Assembly (NCBI RefSeq): GCF_021533215.1
Contig: NZ_JAJNKA010000019.1
Coordinates: 1-64,000, forward strand
DNA from: Portibacter lacus
GTDB lineage: Bacteria > Bacteroidota > Bacteroidia > Chitinophagales > Saprospiraceae
Direction of reading: 5' to 3'
Length of the DNA stretch: 64,000 nucleotides
Under the pieces are notes generated by a model. The model did no database searches. It was not told the DNA's origin and saw only the letters and a list, made by a program, of their open reading frames with translations. Numbering within the stretch: position 1 is the stretch's first letter; each line of letters opens with the position of its first letter. Below are positions 8,205 to 16,401 of this stretch, piece after piece. Position numbers and translations under genes: made by a program.

Positions 8205-8885
8205 TTATTTTAATCTTAGGTTACTAGTTTTATCTCCGATGATATCTGTAATCATCTCGTCTTCCACCGATTGGAATTCAGCCTTTTCAGCACTTTTTAC
8301 AATAATGCCCTCTCTTAGCAAATGAATCTGATCACAGTTGTCTGCTAAGGTAGAAAAGATATGAGATGAAATAATAACAATTTTTCCCAGATTCTTTAGT
8401 TTCTGAATAATGTCATTAATAATAAGATTACTCTGAATGTCCACTCCATTAAAAGGCTCATCCAGAATGTAGATATCATTTTGCTGGAGAAGGATTGCCA
8501 TTAAGGCCAGCTTTTTCTTCATCCCAGTGGAGTAATGTTCCGCATAATCGGATAAAGGAAGCTCGAATATATTCTGCTCTTCGAAATCATCTTCTTTAAC
8601 ATTACGCGCAAGGCTGAAGAGTTTTAAATATTCCCAGCCCGTAATTTTGCTCATGAAAATAGGATTCGTGGGAAGAAAACCAAGGTGATTCTTCAAAATA
8701 TCAAATTCAGAGTTCAATTTTCCATGACACGTTTCTAGCCCAGCGATTCCCCTGAAGAGTGTTGTTTTCCCTGCACCGTTTTTACCAACGATTCCATAAA
8801 CATTTCCCTTTTCGAAAGTCAAGGAAATACCTTTTAATACTTCTTTTTTCCCAAATGATTTTTTAATATCTATAATTTCTAACAT
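8205..8885 (-). CDS. ABC transporter ATP-binding protein
   Basis: A 226-residue ABC ATPase. Walker A is GKNGAGKTT, the signature is the degenerate YSTGMKKKL, Walker B is IYILDEPF with the catalytic Glu, and the switch His is in SSH. The short form with weak LSGGQ resembles exporter ATPases of the YxlF/CcmA group. It overlaps the gene for its presumed membrane partner by 7 bases. The cargo is unknown. Confidence 0.85.
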   Translation of the reverse strand: MLEIIDIKKSFGKKEVLKGISLTFEKGNVYGIVGKNGAGKTTLFRGIAGLETCHGKLNSEFDILKNHLGFLPTNPIFMSKITGWEYLKLFSLARNVKEDDFEEQNIFELPLSDYAEHYSTGMKKKLALMAILLQQNDIYILDEPFNGVDIQSNLIINDIIQKLKNLGKIVIISSHIFSTLADNCDQIHLLREGIIVKSAEKAEFQSVEDEMITDIIGDKTSNLRLK

Positions 8886-9805
8886 GCTAGGATCGGATTT
8901 AATTTTTGGATTGCCCGTTTATAAAATGAAGGTAGCGTGAAGATCATTATTGGCGGGCAAATCATAGAAATGAGAATAATTATAGATTGTGGTATGCTTA
9001 TTTCATTCGGAAAAGCAGCGTACTTTCCTAGTATTATCGTAATAAGATAAAGGTATCCGACGGCATATATGATCGGGACAACATACCATAATGTAGTATA
9101 AAAGATCAGCAATACAAGGGAAGGTAGGATCGTGAGAACTGAAACGTTAATGATTGCAGTCTTGATTTTTACCATTAAAAATTGATGAGGAGTTTTACTA
9201 TTGATCCATACGAAGTATTCATTTTCGGGTATAAAGAAGTAAGACATAGACAATAAAAAAAGAAAACTAAAGGAGGCAAAAGCAAGATTTTCATTTCCAA
9301 CTTGGATTCCTTTGAAGATTAAAAAATACGCAAGTAACACGAATATGTAAGATCGGCGAAAACCTATTATAAATTCGAAGGGACGAGAACGGAATGGTGT
9401 GGGTACTTTAAAATTGACATTCCTACCCTGAGGAACAAATGCCATTATGATGGTCAATAAAAATAAAATGACCAGTGATAGCCATTCCATCTTATAGATA
9501 AGAAATCCCATGAAAGGAGTAGCTATCAGTAATTTGGACACCAGATTAAGAATAAAAGATTGTTTTGTAGTAAAGATCGATTGTACTTGCTTGTCCGAGA
9601 AATACTGAGTTGCATACGCACCAGCGAAAGGGTAGATCCACTTTGCCATTGGTGATTTGTAAAATAAGAAAACCGAAGCCAGAATAAAGGCAGCTAGAAT
9701 TAGAACGACAAGGACGATTGTTGGAATTTCATAATCGGCAGCTTTTCGAGAAAATCGCTTGAGCTGGAGACTAAAATAATATTTAATCGCGCTACTGTTA
9801 ATCAT
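8879..9805 (-). CDS. Multi-pass membrane protein, presumed ABC partner
   Basis: About 308 residues with roughly eight hydrophobic segments. The N terminus has a short basic stretch (LKRFSRKAADYE) before the first helix. I recognise no family signature. The overlap with the ABC ATPase gene suggests it is the permease half of that transporter. I place the start at ATG 9805, because the longer reading uses TTG at 9820 and would overlap the VOC gene. Its Lys- and Phe-rich loops give no clue to substrate. Confidence 0.6.
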   Translation of the reverse strand: MINSSAIKYYFSLQLKRFSRKAADYEIPTIVLVVLILAAFILASVFLFYKSPMAKWIYPFAGAYATQYFSDKQVQSIFTTKQSFILNLVSKLLIATPFMGFLIYKMEWLSLVILFLLTIIMAFVPQGRNVNFKVPTPFRSRPFEFIIGFRRSYIFVLLAYFLIFKGIQVGNENLAFASFSFLFLLSMSYFFIPENEYFVWINSKTPHQFLMVKIKTAIINVSVLTILPSLVLLIFYTTLWYVVPIIYAVGYLYLITIILGKYAAFPNEISIPQSIIILISMICPPIMIFTLPSFYKRAIQKLNPILAC

Positions 9806-9807
9806 GT

Positions 9808-10182
9808 CTAAATTCTCCAAGGTGGATTTAATCTGTTTTCACCCGCAAAGTAAAGAATTAATTGGTTGCCATCTGGATCTTTTAACCTCGCCTCTCGCCA
9901 CAGCCACGATTTGTCATTCGGCATTTCATCGAATTGGATTCCACTATTAGAAAGCTCATTCACGTATTCATCTAATGCTTTACATTCGAAATAAACGTAT
10001 ATTCCATCGCCTTTCGGTAGCTCTTTTACTTCATGTAAAGAAAAAGTAGCTTGGCCATCGGGGCATTCAAATCGAGCATAGTGGGGTAGTGCTTTGACAA
10101 TTAATTTTAACCCGAGTTGCTCATAGAATGGTATGGATACATTGAGATCTAGAGAAGGGACTGTGATTTGATTCAAATTCAT
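9808..10182 (-). CDS. VOC (glyoxalase/bleomycin-resistance fold) protein
   Basis: A 124-residue single VOC unit pair: N-terminal FYEQLGL and ARFECPDG, C-terminal LKDPDGNQLILY. The metal-ligand pattern is only partly conserved. VOC proteins include glyoxalase I, dioxygenases, epimerases and drug-binding proteins; no specific reaction is supported here. It is the first gene of the minus-strand run that continues with the ABC pair and has 58 bases to the divergent tdh gene. Confidence 0.75.
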   Translation of the reverse strand: MNLNQITVPSLDLNVSIPFYEQLGLKLIVKALPHYARFECPDGQATFSLHEVKELPKGDGIYVYFECKALDEYVNELSNSGIQFDEMPNDKSWLWREARLKDPDGNQLILYFAGENRLNPPWRI

Positions 10183-10240
10183 TTGCTAAAAATACTTAAG
10201 ATTTTCTTGGCTATAAATTTATTCATAGTAGATTTATTCT

Positions 10241-11176
10241 ATGAAAGAAAAAAAGATATTGCTTACTGGTGCGAATGGCCAGATTGGCACGGCATTAACG
10301 AAGGCCTTGCGCGATATTCACGGAAAAGAAAATGTAATAGCCACAGACATTACAGAGCCAAAAATTAAAAATGAGCCTTTCGATTTTATCGATATCTTAA
10401 ATAAGGTGCGGCTAAAAGAATATATAGGAGATTATAAGATTACACAGATATATCACTTGGCAGCCATCCTATCTGCAAGTGGCGAATTAAATCCCCAGAA
10501 GACTTGGGAGGTGAACCTTAACGGTTTGCTAAGTATATTGGATATAGCGGTCGATTTAAAATTGAACAAGGTCTTTTTTCCTTCTACGATTGCTGTCTAT
10601 GGACCGACAACACTTAGGAAGAATACACCTCAGCACGTTTCGCTGGAACCTGAAACCGTTTATGGAATGAGTAAGGTGGCGGGTGAGCTTTGGTGTAACT
10701 ACTACAACTTAAAGTATGGAGTGGATGCTAGATCGGTGAGATATCCAGGAATCATTGGTTACCAAAGCATTCCTCAAGGTGGAACTACAGATTATGCAGT
10801 GGAAATGTTTCACGCAGCTATCAAGGGTGAGCCCTATGAGTGTTTTCTAAAGGCAGATACAAAATTACCTATGATGTATATGCCAGATGCCATTCGCGCA
10901 ACAACGGAACTGATGGAAACGGATGCGAAAGACATTAGAGTGAGAACGAGCTATAATCTTGCAGCGATGTCATTTAGCCCTGTTGAATTAGTGGAGGAAA
11001 TACGAAAGCATTATCCGAATTTTGAAGTAAGTTATAAGCCAGATTTCAGACAAGATATCGCTGCTTCCTGGTCGGAAAGTATAGATGATTCAAGTGCTAG
11101 AGCAGATTGGAATTGGGAGAATGAGTTTGATATAACGAAGATGACGGAAGATATGATTAAGAATTTAACAAAGTAG
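10241..11176 (+). CDS. tdh: L-threonine 3-dehydrogenase, SDR (GalE-like) type
   Basis: Oxidises L-threonine to 2-amino-3-ketobutyrate with NAD+. It belongs to the extended short-chain dehydrogenase type known from Bacteroidota (Flavobacterium and Cytophaga), not the zinc alcohol-dehydrogenase type of E. coli. Visible features are the nucleotide site TGANGQIG, the catalytic YGMSK, FFPSTIAVYG and RYPGIIGY, and the family's usual length of 311. The kbl gene follows after 30 bases, which fixes the function: the unstable product is passed to Kbl. Confidence 0.9.
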   Translation: MKEKKILLTGANGQIGTALTKALRDIHGKENVIATDITEPKIKNEPFDFIDILNKVRLKEYIGDYKITQIYHLAAILSASGELNPQKTWEVNLNGLLSILDIAVDLKLNKVFFPSTIAVYGPTTLRKNTPQHVSLEPETVYGMSKVAGELWCNYYNLKYGVDARSVRYPGIIGYQSIPQGGTTDYAVEMFHAAIKGEPYECFLKADTKLPMMYMPDAIRATTELMETDAKDIRVRTSYNLAAMSFSPVELVEEIRKHYPNFEVSYKPDFRQDIAASWSESIDDSSARADWNWENEFDITKMTEDMIKNLTK

Positions 11177-11206
11177 ATTTAGGTCAATTTTTATAAAAGA
11201 GAAACG

Positions 11207-12391
11207 ATGAATAAAATAAACGAACAGCTAGCCCAAGAACTTAATGAAATCAGAGAAGCTGGATTGTACAAGGAGGAAAGAATCATTACTACGCCGCAAT
11301 CCTCAAAAATTGAGACTGATGAAGCAGGGAAAGTTCTAAATTTTTGTGCGAATAATTACTTAGGTTTATCCTCTAATGCGGACGTGATTCAAGCTTCTAA
11401 GGAGGCGATCGATAGTCACGGTTTTGGAATGTCATCGGTTCGTTTTATTTGTGGTACTCAAGATATTCACAAGGAACTAGAATCTAAGATTGCTGAATTT
11501 CTAGGGATGGAAGATGCGATTTTGTATGCAGCAGCATTCGATGCGAATGGTGGTTTGTTCGAACCATTGTTAGGAGCAGAAGATGCAATCATTTCGGATT
11601 CCTTGAATCATGCTTCTATCATCGATGGGATCAGATTGTGTAAAGCGAAAAGATTCAGATATGATAGCAATAATATGGCGGATCTGGAGGAGAAATTGAA
11701 AGAAGCTCAAGGTGCACGAAGAATAATGATCGCAACGGATGGCGTGTTTTCTATGGATGGTGTCATAGCTCAAGTGGATAAGATTTGTGACCTTGCGGAT
11801 AAATATGGAGCATTAGTAATGCTTGATGATTGCCATTCAACTGGATTTACCGGAAAAACTGGACGTGGAACACATGAATATTGCGGTGCAATGGGAAGGG
11901 TGGATATCATTACAGGAACATTTGGGAAAGCACTGGGCGGGGCGTCTGGCGGATTCACGGCTGCTTCAAAAGAGATCGTACAGATGTTACGTCAGAAATC
12001 AAGACCATATTTGTTCTCGAATACGCTGATGCCTTCTATAGTAGGTGCTTCCATTAAAGTTTTGGATGTTTTGTCTAAGTCTACAGCACTTAGAGATAAA
12101 TTAGAACACAATACTCAGATATTCAGAAAGGGGATGAATGACGCTGGATTTGATATTATTCCTGGCGTTCATCCGATTGTGCCAGTTATGTTATATGATG
12201 CCAAGTTGTCCCAAGATTTCGCGGCGAAGTTGTTAGACGAAGGAATCTATGTAATTGGGTTCTTTTTTCCGGTGGTTCCTAAAGGCAAGGCAAGAATTAG
12301 GGTTCAGATTTCAGCTGGACATGAAGAAGAAGATATTCATAAAGCCATCGCGGCCTTTACTAAAGTTGGAAAGGAATTAGGAGTGATTTAA
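11207..12391 (+). CDS. kbl: 2-amino-3-ketobutyrate CoA ligase
   Basis: PLP enzyme of the alpha-oxoamine synthase family that splits 2-amino-3-ketobutyrate with CoA into glycine and acetyl-CoA. The 394-residue length fits. Markers are CANNYLGL near the N terminus, [20 protein letters not shown] (Asp binding the PLP nitrogen) and GTFGKALGG with the PLP lysine at Lys241. With tdh it makes the two-step threonine-to-glycine route; the glycine could feed the cleavage system, whose T protein is at 32498. Confidence 0.95.
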   Translation: MNKINEQLAQELNEIREAGLYKEERIITTPQSSKIETDEAGKVLNFCANNYLGLSSNADVIQASKEAIDSHGFGMSSVRFICGTQDIHKELESKIAEFLGMEDAILYAAAFDANGGLFEPLLGAEDAIISDSLNHASIIDGIRLCKAKRFRYDSNNMADLEEKLKEAQGARRIMIATDGVFSMDGVIAQVDKICDLADKYGALVMLDDCHSTGFTGKTGRGTHEYCGAMGRVDIITGTFGKALGGASGGFTAASKEIVQMLRQKSRPYLFSNTLMPSIVGASIKVLDVLSKSTALRDKLEHNTQIFRKGMNDAGFDIIPGVHPIVPVMLYDAKLSQDFAAKLLDEGIYVIGFFFPVVPKGKARIRVQISAGHEEEDIHKAIAAFTKVGKELGVI

Positions 12392-12423
12392 TTGATCTAA
12401 GGACAGTTGTTAAAATAAAATTA

Positions 12424-12449
12424 GGACTTCGCGGCAAAGCTCGAAGTCC
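12424..12449. terminator. Hairpin after kbl
   Basis: GGACTTCG (12424-12431) pairs perfectly with CGAAGTCC (12442-12449) over a 10-base loop, 32 bases past the kbl stop. No T run follows on either strand, so it is at best a weak terminator or an RNA-stabilising stem. Confidence 0.35.
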
Positions 12450-12526
12450 CAAAGGAATTAGGTAACTATATTATGAATTTCTACTACTTAAAATCTAGCT
12501 CGGAAGCAACTTTTTTAGCTTGTTAA

Positions 12527-13165
12527 TTACTCCTCTATAACTACAGAAATATTAAGATTGAAACTGGTTAACAGACCGAAAGTGGAATTGTTGCTCACTT
12601 CTTCGAATTTCAAATCAGGTGCTTCTGCTAGCAAACTCTTTAAGTTATGTGCAGTTGATTCAACGACTTTATTAGTGGTATAATGAATTCCAGCCCCAAG
12701 GCCGAATTCCATATATATTTTCTTAGTCAGATTAAATCTTACAGAACCAAGCGCATCAGCCGCAATCCGATTTTGTTTAAAATCAATTTTGAGATCATTG
12801 GCTCTCCCAGAAAAGGTCATCGGATGATAAAAGAAAACGTCTGTTGTAACTCTTTGATACATTAGATTAGGTCCTAGAGTCAGGAATCCTCGCTTGAAGT
12901 CAGTTATGTAGTATTGAAGACCAGACTTAGCTCTGAAGCCGGGACTGTCGAATAAGCCAAGAACATAGGTGAATTCATTTGCTGAATTAAGTTTATCATT
13001 TATTCTAATGTCCAAACTTGCTTGGAAGCCTGAATATAAATTGATGATAGAAGAAGGTGATAAACCGATGGCTAATTTCGGAAAAGAGGTAGAATTCTGT
13101 GCTTTTAAATTGATAGTAGATAAACTAGCAATTAAAATTACAATAAGAATGAATTGATTTTTCAT
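12527..13165 (-). CDS. Hypothetical exported protein, probable outer-membrane beta-barrel
   Basis: The 212-residue protein starts with a clear signal peptide (cleavage likely after NLKAQ). The rest consists of alternating polar and hydrophobic strands, such as SGLQYYITDF, FLTLGPNLMY and YMEFGLGAGIHY, as in small Bacteroidota porin-like barrels. It ends LNISVVIEE, without the aromatic terminus typical of proteobacterial barrels. I do not recognise a named family. It stands alone on the minus strand, with a 134-base gap to the ABC permease gene upstream. Confidence 0.6.
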   Translation of the reverse strand: MKNQFILIVILIASLSTINLKAQNSTSFPKLAIGLSPSSIINLYSGFQASLDIRINDKLNSANEFTYVLGLFDSPGFRAKSGLQYYITDFKRGFLTLGPNLMYQRVTTDVFFYHPMTFSGRANDLKIDFKQNRIAADALGSVRFNLTKKIYMEFGLGAGIHYTTNKVVESTAHNLKSLLAEAPDLKFEEVSNNSTFGLLTSFNLNISVVIEE

Positions 13166-13299
13166 TTGAATAGGTTTTTATTTATTCAAATGTAGGCCGC
13201 TCAACTATGGGCATAAATACTAAAATCGATAATCACATATTTGTAATTATACAATATGTATAATGTAGGAAAGTTAAATTGAGATAAAATTTAGAATTT

Positions 13300-14535
13300 T
13301 TAGCCATTCAAGGTTTCATGAATGTTCGTCTTGGCAGCTTTAATCGCTGGAATGACTGCAGCTAGAATACCTATGGCTAGTGCCCCTAGTGCTAAGTATG
13401 CTTCCTCCTTGAAAAATCTAAGACCTGAAAAGCTATACTTGTAACTTCCTTCCATTCCATTCGCAACGAAATACATTCCGATGTGTGCAATGGCTAGTCC
13501 TAAGATTGTTCCGATAATAGCAATTAGTAATCCTTCCATGAGAATAAGGCTGAATAACCTTGTACGGCCAGAGCCAAGTACCCTCATGACAGCGAGTTCG
13601 TATTTTCTTTCCTTTAAAGAATTAAATAGTGAAATGAAAATGCTTAATGCAGAAACAATAATTAATATCAGAGCAAGATACCTTAGTGTTTCGACACCGA
13701 TACCAATCATAGAGTACAGCCGATTAATCTCATATACTGGACTAGCGGCCATCATATCTGTATTGCTGTTAATAGCTCTTGGCATATTCAATGCAGGGAT
13801 ACTTTTTCGACTTTTAAACTGGACAAGAATGGATGTTATCTCCTTGTCTTCATATTGCATCAGTTGTTCTGCTGTTAGAATATTGTCCATTTTTTCAGCA
13901 GAATGATCGTGCTCGTGTACTTCCCATATCGTATTCGGACTGGTTAGGATAAGTTGGTCGATGACCGAACCAGTTGCTTCTAATATTCCGACGACTTTAA
14001 ACTTTGTATCGTGTTCATGGGTCATGCCATCATCATCATTGAAGCCATGTGAACTATCAAATTCAGATCCTACTTTAAGTCCAGCAGTTTCTGCTACTGC
14101 TTTCCCGATCACCACATCGAATGCATCCTTCCACATTTCTCCAGTTTCGATAGATGCAGCATATAAATCCAAAATTCCAGGAAGTGTACCAACTATTCTG
14201 AATTGACTATAACTATCTCCTAGAGATAATGGGATATTTGTTTTTAGATATGGATGCTTTGGATTTAAAAATGGTTTCGCCTCGCCGACACCGATGTTCC
14301 CAGTTGGATTATCGATGTGGTACATGTTACAAAGAATCATCTGTAAAGGACTCCCTTTCGCACCGATAACCATATCTATTTCAGCTTGATTTCGGTCAAA
14401 CTGTTCTTTCAGCTGCGTATTAACTTGAATTAATAAAGAAATTAAACCTACACCTAGCGCGAATAAAAGCACATTTAGGAGCAGATTTAATGGCCTGTGA
14501 AGCAAATTTTTCCATGTTAGCATCAAATTGTTCAT
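13300..14535 (-). CDS. ABC transporter permease, FtsX/MacB type
   Basis: The 411 residues hold an N-terminal helix (about 15-37), a large periplasmic domain, and three C-terminal helices (about 285-400) of the FtsX type. The layout matches LolC/MacB-like permeases, which pull lipoproteins or other molecules from the periplasmic side instead of using a channel. The periplasmic domain has two His/Asp-rich stretches, one around DDDGMTHEHD and one around VHEHDHSAE, which hint at metal binding. The start overlaps the end of its ATPase gene by 4 bases. Confidence 0.82.
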   Translation of the reverse strand: MNNLMLTWKNLLHRPLNLLLNVLLFALGVGLISLLIQVNTQLKEQFDRNQAEIDMVIGAKGSPLQMILCNMYHIDNPTGNIGVGEAKPFLNPKHPYLKTNIPLSLGDSYSQFRIVGTLPGILDLYAASIETGEMWKDAFDVVIGKAVAETAGLKVGSEFDSSHGFNDDDGMTHEHDTKFKVVGILEATGSVIDQLILTSPNTIWEVHEHDHSAEKMDNILTAEQLMQYEDKEITSILVQFKSRKSIPALNMPRAINSNTDMMAASPVYEINRLYSMIGIGVETLRYLALILIIVSALSIFISLFNSLKERKYELAVMRVLGSGRTRLFSLILMEGLLIAIIGTILGLAIAHIGMYFVANGMEGSYKYSFSGLRFFKEEAYLALGALAIGILAAVIPAIKAAKTNIHETLNG

Positions 14536-15161
14536 CCGAGTAAAATTTGATGGTTCACAATATCTTTTAATCTACCATCGTGCGTGACGATAAGCAGTGC
14601 TGCATCTAGATCTACGGCAGTCTTCTGAAGCAATTGAATAACTTGTTCGCATGACTGATCGTCTAGCGCAGAAGTGGGTTCATCCGCCAAGATCACTTTA
14701 GGCTTATTCAATACCGCTCGTGCTACAGAAGCTCTTTGTAATTCTCCTTGACTTAAAGTATTAGGCTTAGCATACGCCCGATGCTTGATTTCTAAGTTTT
14801 CGAGTATTGCTAGAATCTCATTTTTATCCTGTTTTCGCCCAGCTAATTTTTGAGTCAATAATAAGTTAGACAGAATGTTAATAGATGCAATAAAATGAGG
14901 CTTTTGAAATACGATGCCGATGTTTTGTCCTCTATATTGGTCAATGTTTTTACTTGATAAACTTGTAATATCTTGACCATCGATGATGATTTCTCCTGTC
15001 TTAGGTTTAATCAATCCGCCGAGTAAATGAAGTAGTGTTGTCTTCCCCACTCCTGATTTTCCTAAAATTAAACAAGACTCACCATTGTTACAGCTGATAT
15101 CTGGAAAAGCGAAACTCGCATCCGAATGGTAAGAAAATGTTATGTTTTTAGTCTGTATCAG
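14532..15161 (-). CDS. ABC transporter ATP-binding protein, LolD/MacB type
   Basis: ATPase for the neighbouring FtsX-type permease. Walker A is GKSGVGKTT, the signature region is LSQGELQRASVARA, and Walker B is VILADEPTSALD. The first simple start (GTG 15050) lies inside Walker A and cannot be right. Reading back in frame, translation stays open to a TAA just above 15180. CTG at 15161 gives MIQTKNITFSYH, the normal start of this family, and no ATG, GTG or TTG lies in that stretch. The protein would have 209 residues. Confidence 0.78.
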   Translation of the reverse strand: MIQTKNITFSYHSDASFAFPDISCNNGESCLILGKSGVGKTTLLHLLGGLIKPKTGEIIIDGQDITSLSSKNIDQYRGQNIGIVFQKPHFIASINILSNLLLTQKLAGRKQDKNEILAILENLEIKHRAYAKPNTLSQGELQRASVARAVLNKPKVILADEPTSALDDQSCEQVIQLLQKTAVDLDAALLIVTHDGRLKDIVNHQILLG

Positions 15162-15316
15162 TTGCCCGAAATTTAATATTAATATTTACTGAAATTATGA
15201 TTTTACTTCTTTTTCAATTGCAGGTCTAACATAGCAAAAATTAATATTACCCTATAATTATCATCTGCTCATTTCTGGAAATATGACCTCATTAACAATT
15301 CATTATAGATTTCGTT

Positions 15317-16219
15317 CTATAGTAATGCTGCACCATAGACTCCAGCACTGTCGCCTAACTTTGGTCTTAAGAATTTGGTGTTCATGTAATCATTAAACAA
15401 GTACTCCTTTACTTTTTCCACGCCTAATGTATATAACTCATCTACATTACCTACACCGCCTCCGAGAACGACAACATCTGGATCTAAAAAATTTAAAATA
15501 CTAGCAATTCCTCTTCCGAAACGATCGAATAATCTTTCCATCGTTAGTTTCGCATGAACATCATCACCTGCTCGATAATGTTGAACAATCTCTTTCAATC
15601 CCATTTTTTTACCAGAAATCTGTTCGTACCACTTCTCTGTAAATGGTCCGGATATCACCGTTTCTGCACACCCAACATTTCCGCAGTAACACATTCCACC
15701 TGAATCATCTAGATGCATGTGACCCCATTCTCCTCCTATTCCGTGGAGTCCATTTAGAATCTGACCATTGATGACGATTCCGCCACCTACACCAGTTCCC
15801 ATAATTACACCGAAAACCACTTTCGCATCAGGCGCATGTTCTTGAACCGAACCAAGCATCGTTTCAGCCATGGCGAAACAATTTGCATCATTAGCCATTC
15901 GTACATCTTTACCCATTTCTTCGGATAATTCCTTTTGGAAAGGTTTGCCATTTACACAGGTTGCGTTCGAATTCTTAAGCAAACCTGTTTTCGCATCGAT
16001 AGACCCAGGTGTTCCTATCCCTATTTTCTCAAAAGTATAATCCACTTCTTCTTCTAGTGCACGGACAAGATTTTTAATATTCTGCTTGATATGTTCATAT
16101 CCCTTTTCCTTTTCAGTGGGGACTCTTTTCCGAGCAACGACATCTAAAAAATTCCCCTCTTTTATAACAACGCCCTCTATTTTAGTGCCGCCTAAATCAA
16201 TTCCAAGTAAATATGCCAT
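15317..16219 (-). CDS. ROK-family sugar kinase
   Basis: The 300-residue protein has the ROK layout: GIDLGGTKIEG (phosphate 1), the GTGVGGGIV glycine loop, GGEWGHMHL (His zinc ligand), the zinc motif CYCGNVGC, and VVLGGGVG near the end. ROK enzymes phosphorylate glucose, fructose, N-acetylglucosamine or related sugars in the cytosol. The exact sugar cannot be told. There is no DNA-binding domain, so it is a kinase and not a repressor. It is monocistronic, with 182 bases to the divergent ileS. Confidence 0.85.
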   Translation of the reverse strand: MAYLLGIDLGGTKIEGVVIKEGNFLDVVARKRVPTEKEKGYEHIKQNIKNLVRALEEEVDYTFEKIGIGTPGSIDAKTGLLKNSNATCVNGKPFQKELSEEMGKDVRMANDANCFAMAETMLGSVQEHAPDAKVVFGVIMGTGVGGGIVINGQILNGLHGIGGEWGHMHLDDSGGMCYCGNVGCAETVISGPFTEKWYEQISGKKMGLKEIVQHYRAGDDVHAKLTMERLFDRFGRGIASILNFLDPDVVVLGGGVGNVDELYTLGVEKVKEYLFNDYMNTKFLRPKLGDSAGVYGAALL

Positions 16220-16371
16220 AAGCTAATGTTTGTGTTACAAGAATAATGAAAAATTCCTAATTAGATGCTTTCCTAAGTTATAATTGGTTTCTTATTCCAT
16301 AAAATTGAAAGTTCTAGAATTCTAAATCAAAAAATCGCTTTTCGTTAATCTTCATTCGTTAATCAATTTAG

Positions 16372-16379
16372 TATCTTTG
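16372..16379 (+). promoter_or_regulatory. -7 promoter element of ileS
   Basis: TATCTTTG matches TAnnTTTG exactly and lies 22 bases before the ileS ATG. The expected -33 TTTG is not well preserved. Confidence 0.5.
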
Positions 16380-16401
16380 CGCCTCAAATTTTTTATAGGA
16401 T

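Noticed and set aside
13481-13906. Plus-strand open frame opposite the FtsX-type permease
   Set aside because: It is the reverse image of a conserved transmembrane region; no promoter or family match is visible.
15050-15161. GTG 15050 as the start of the LolD-type ATPase
   Set aside because: It falls inside Walker A (GKSGVGKTT) and would remove the first half of the nucleotide site.
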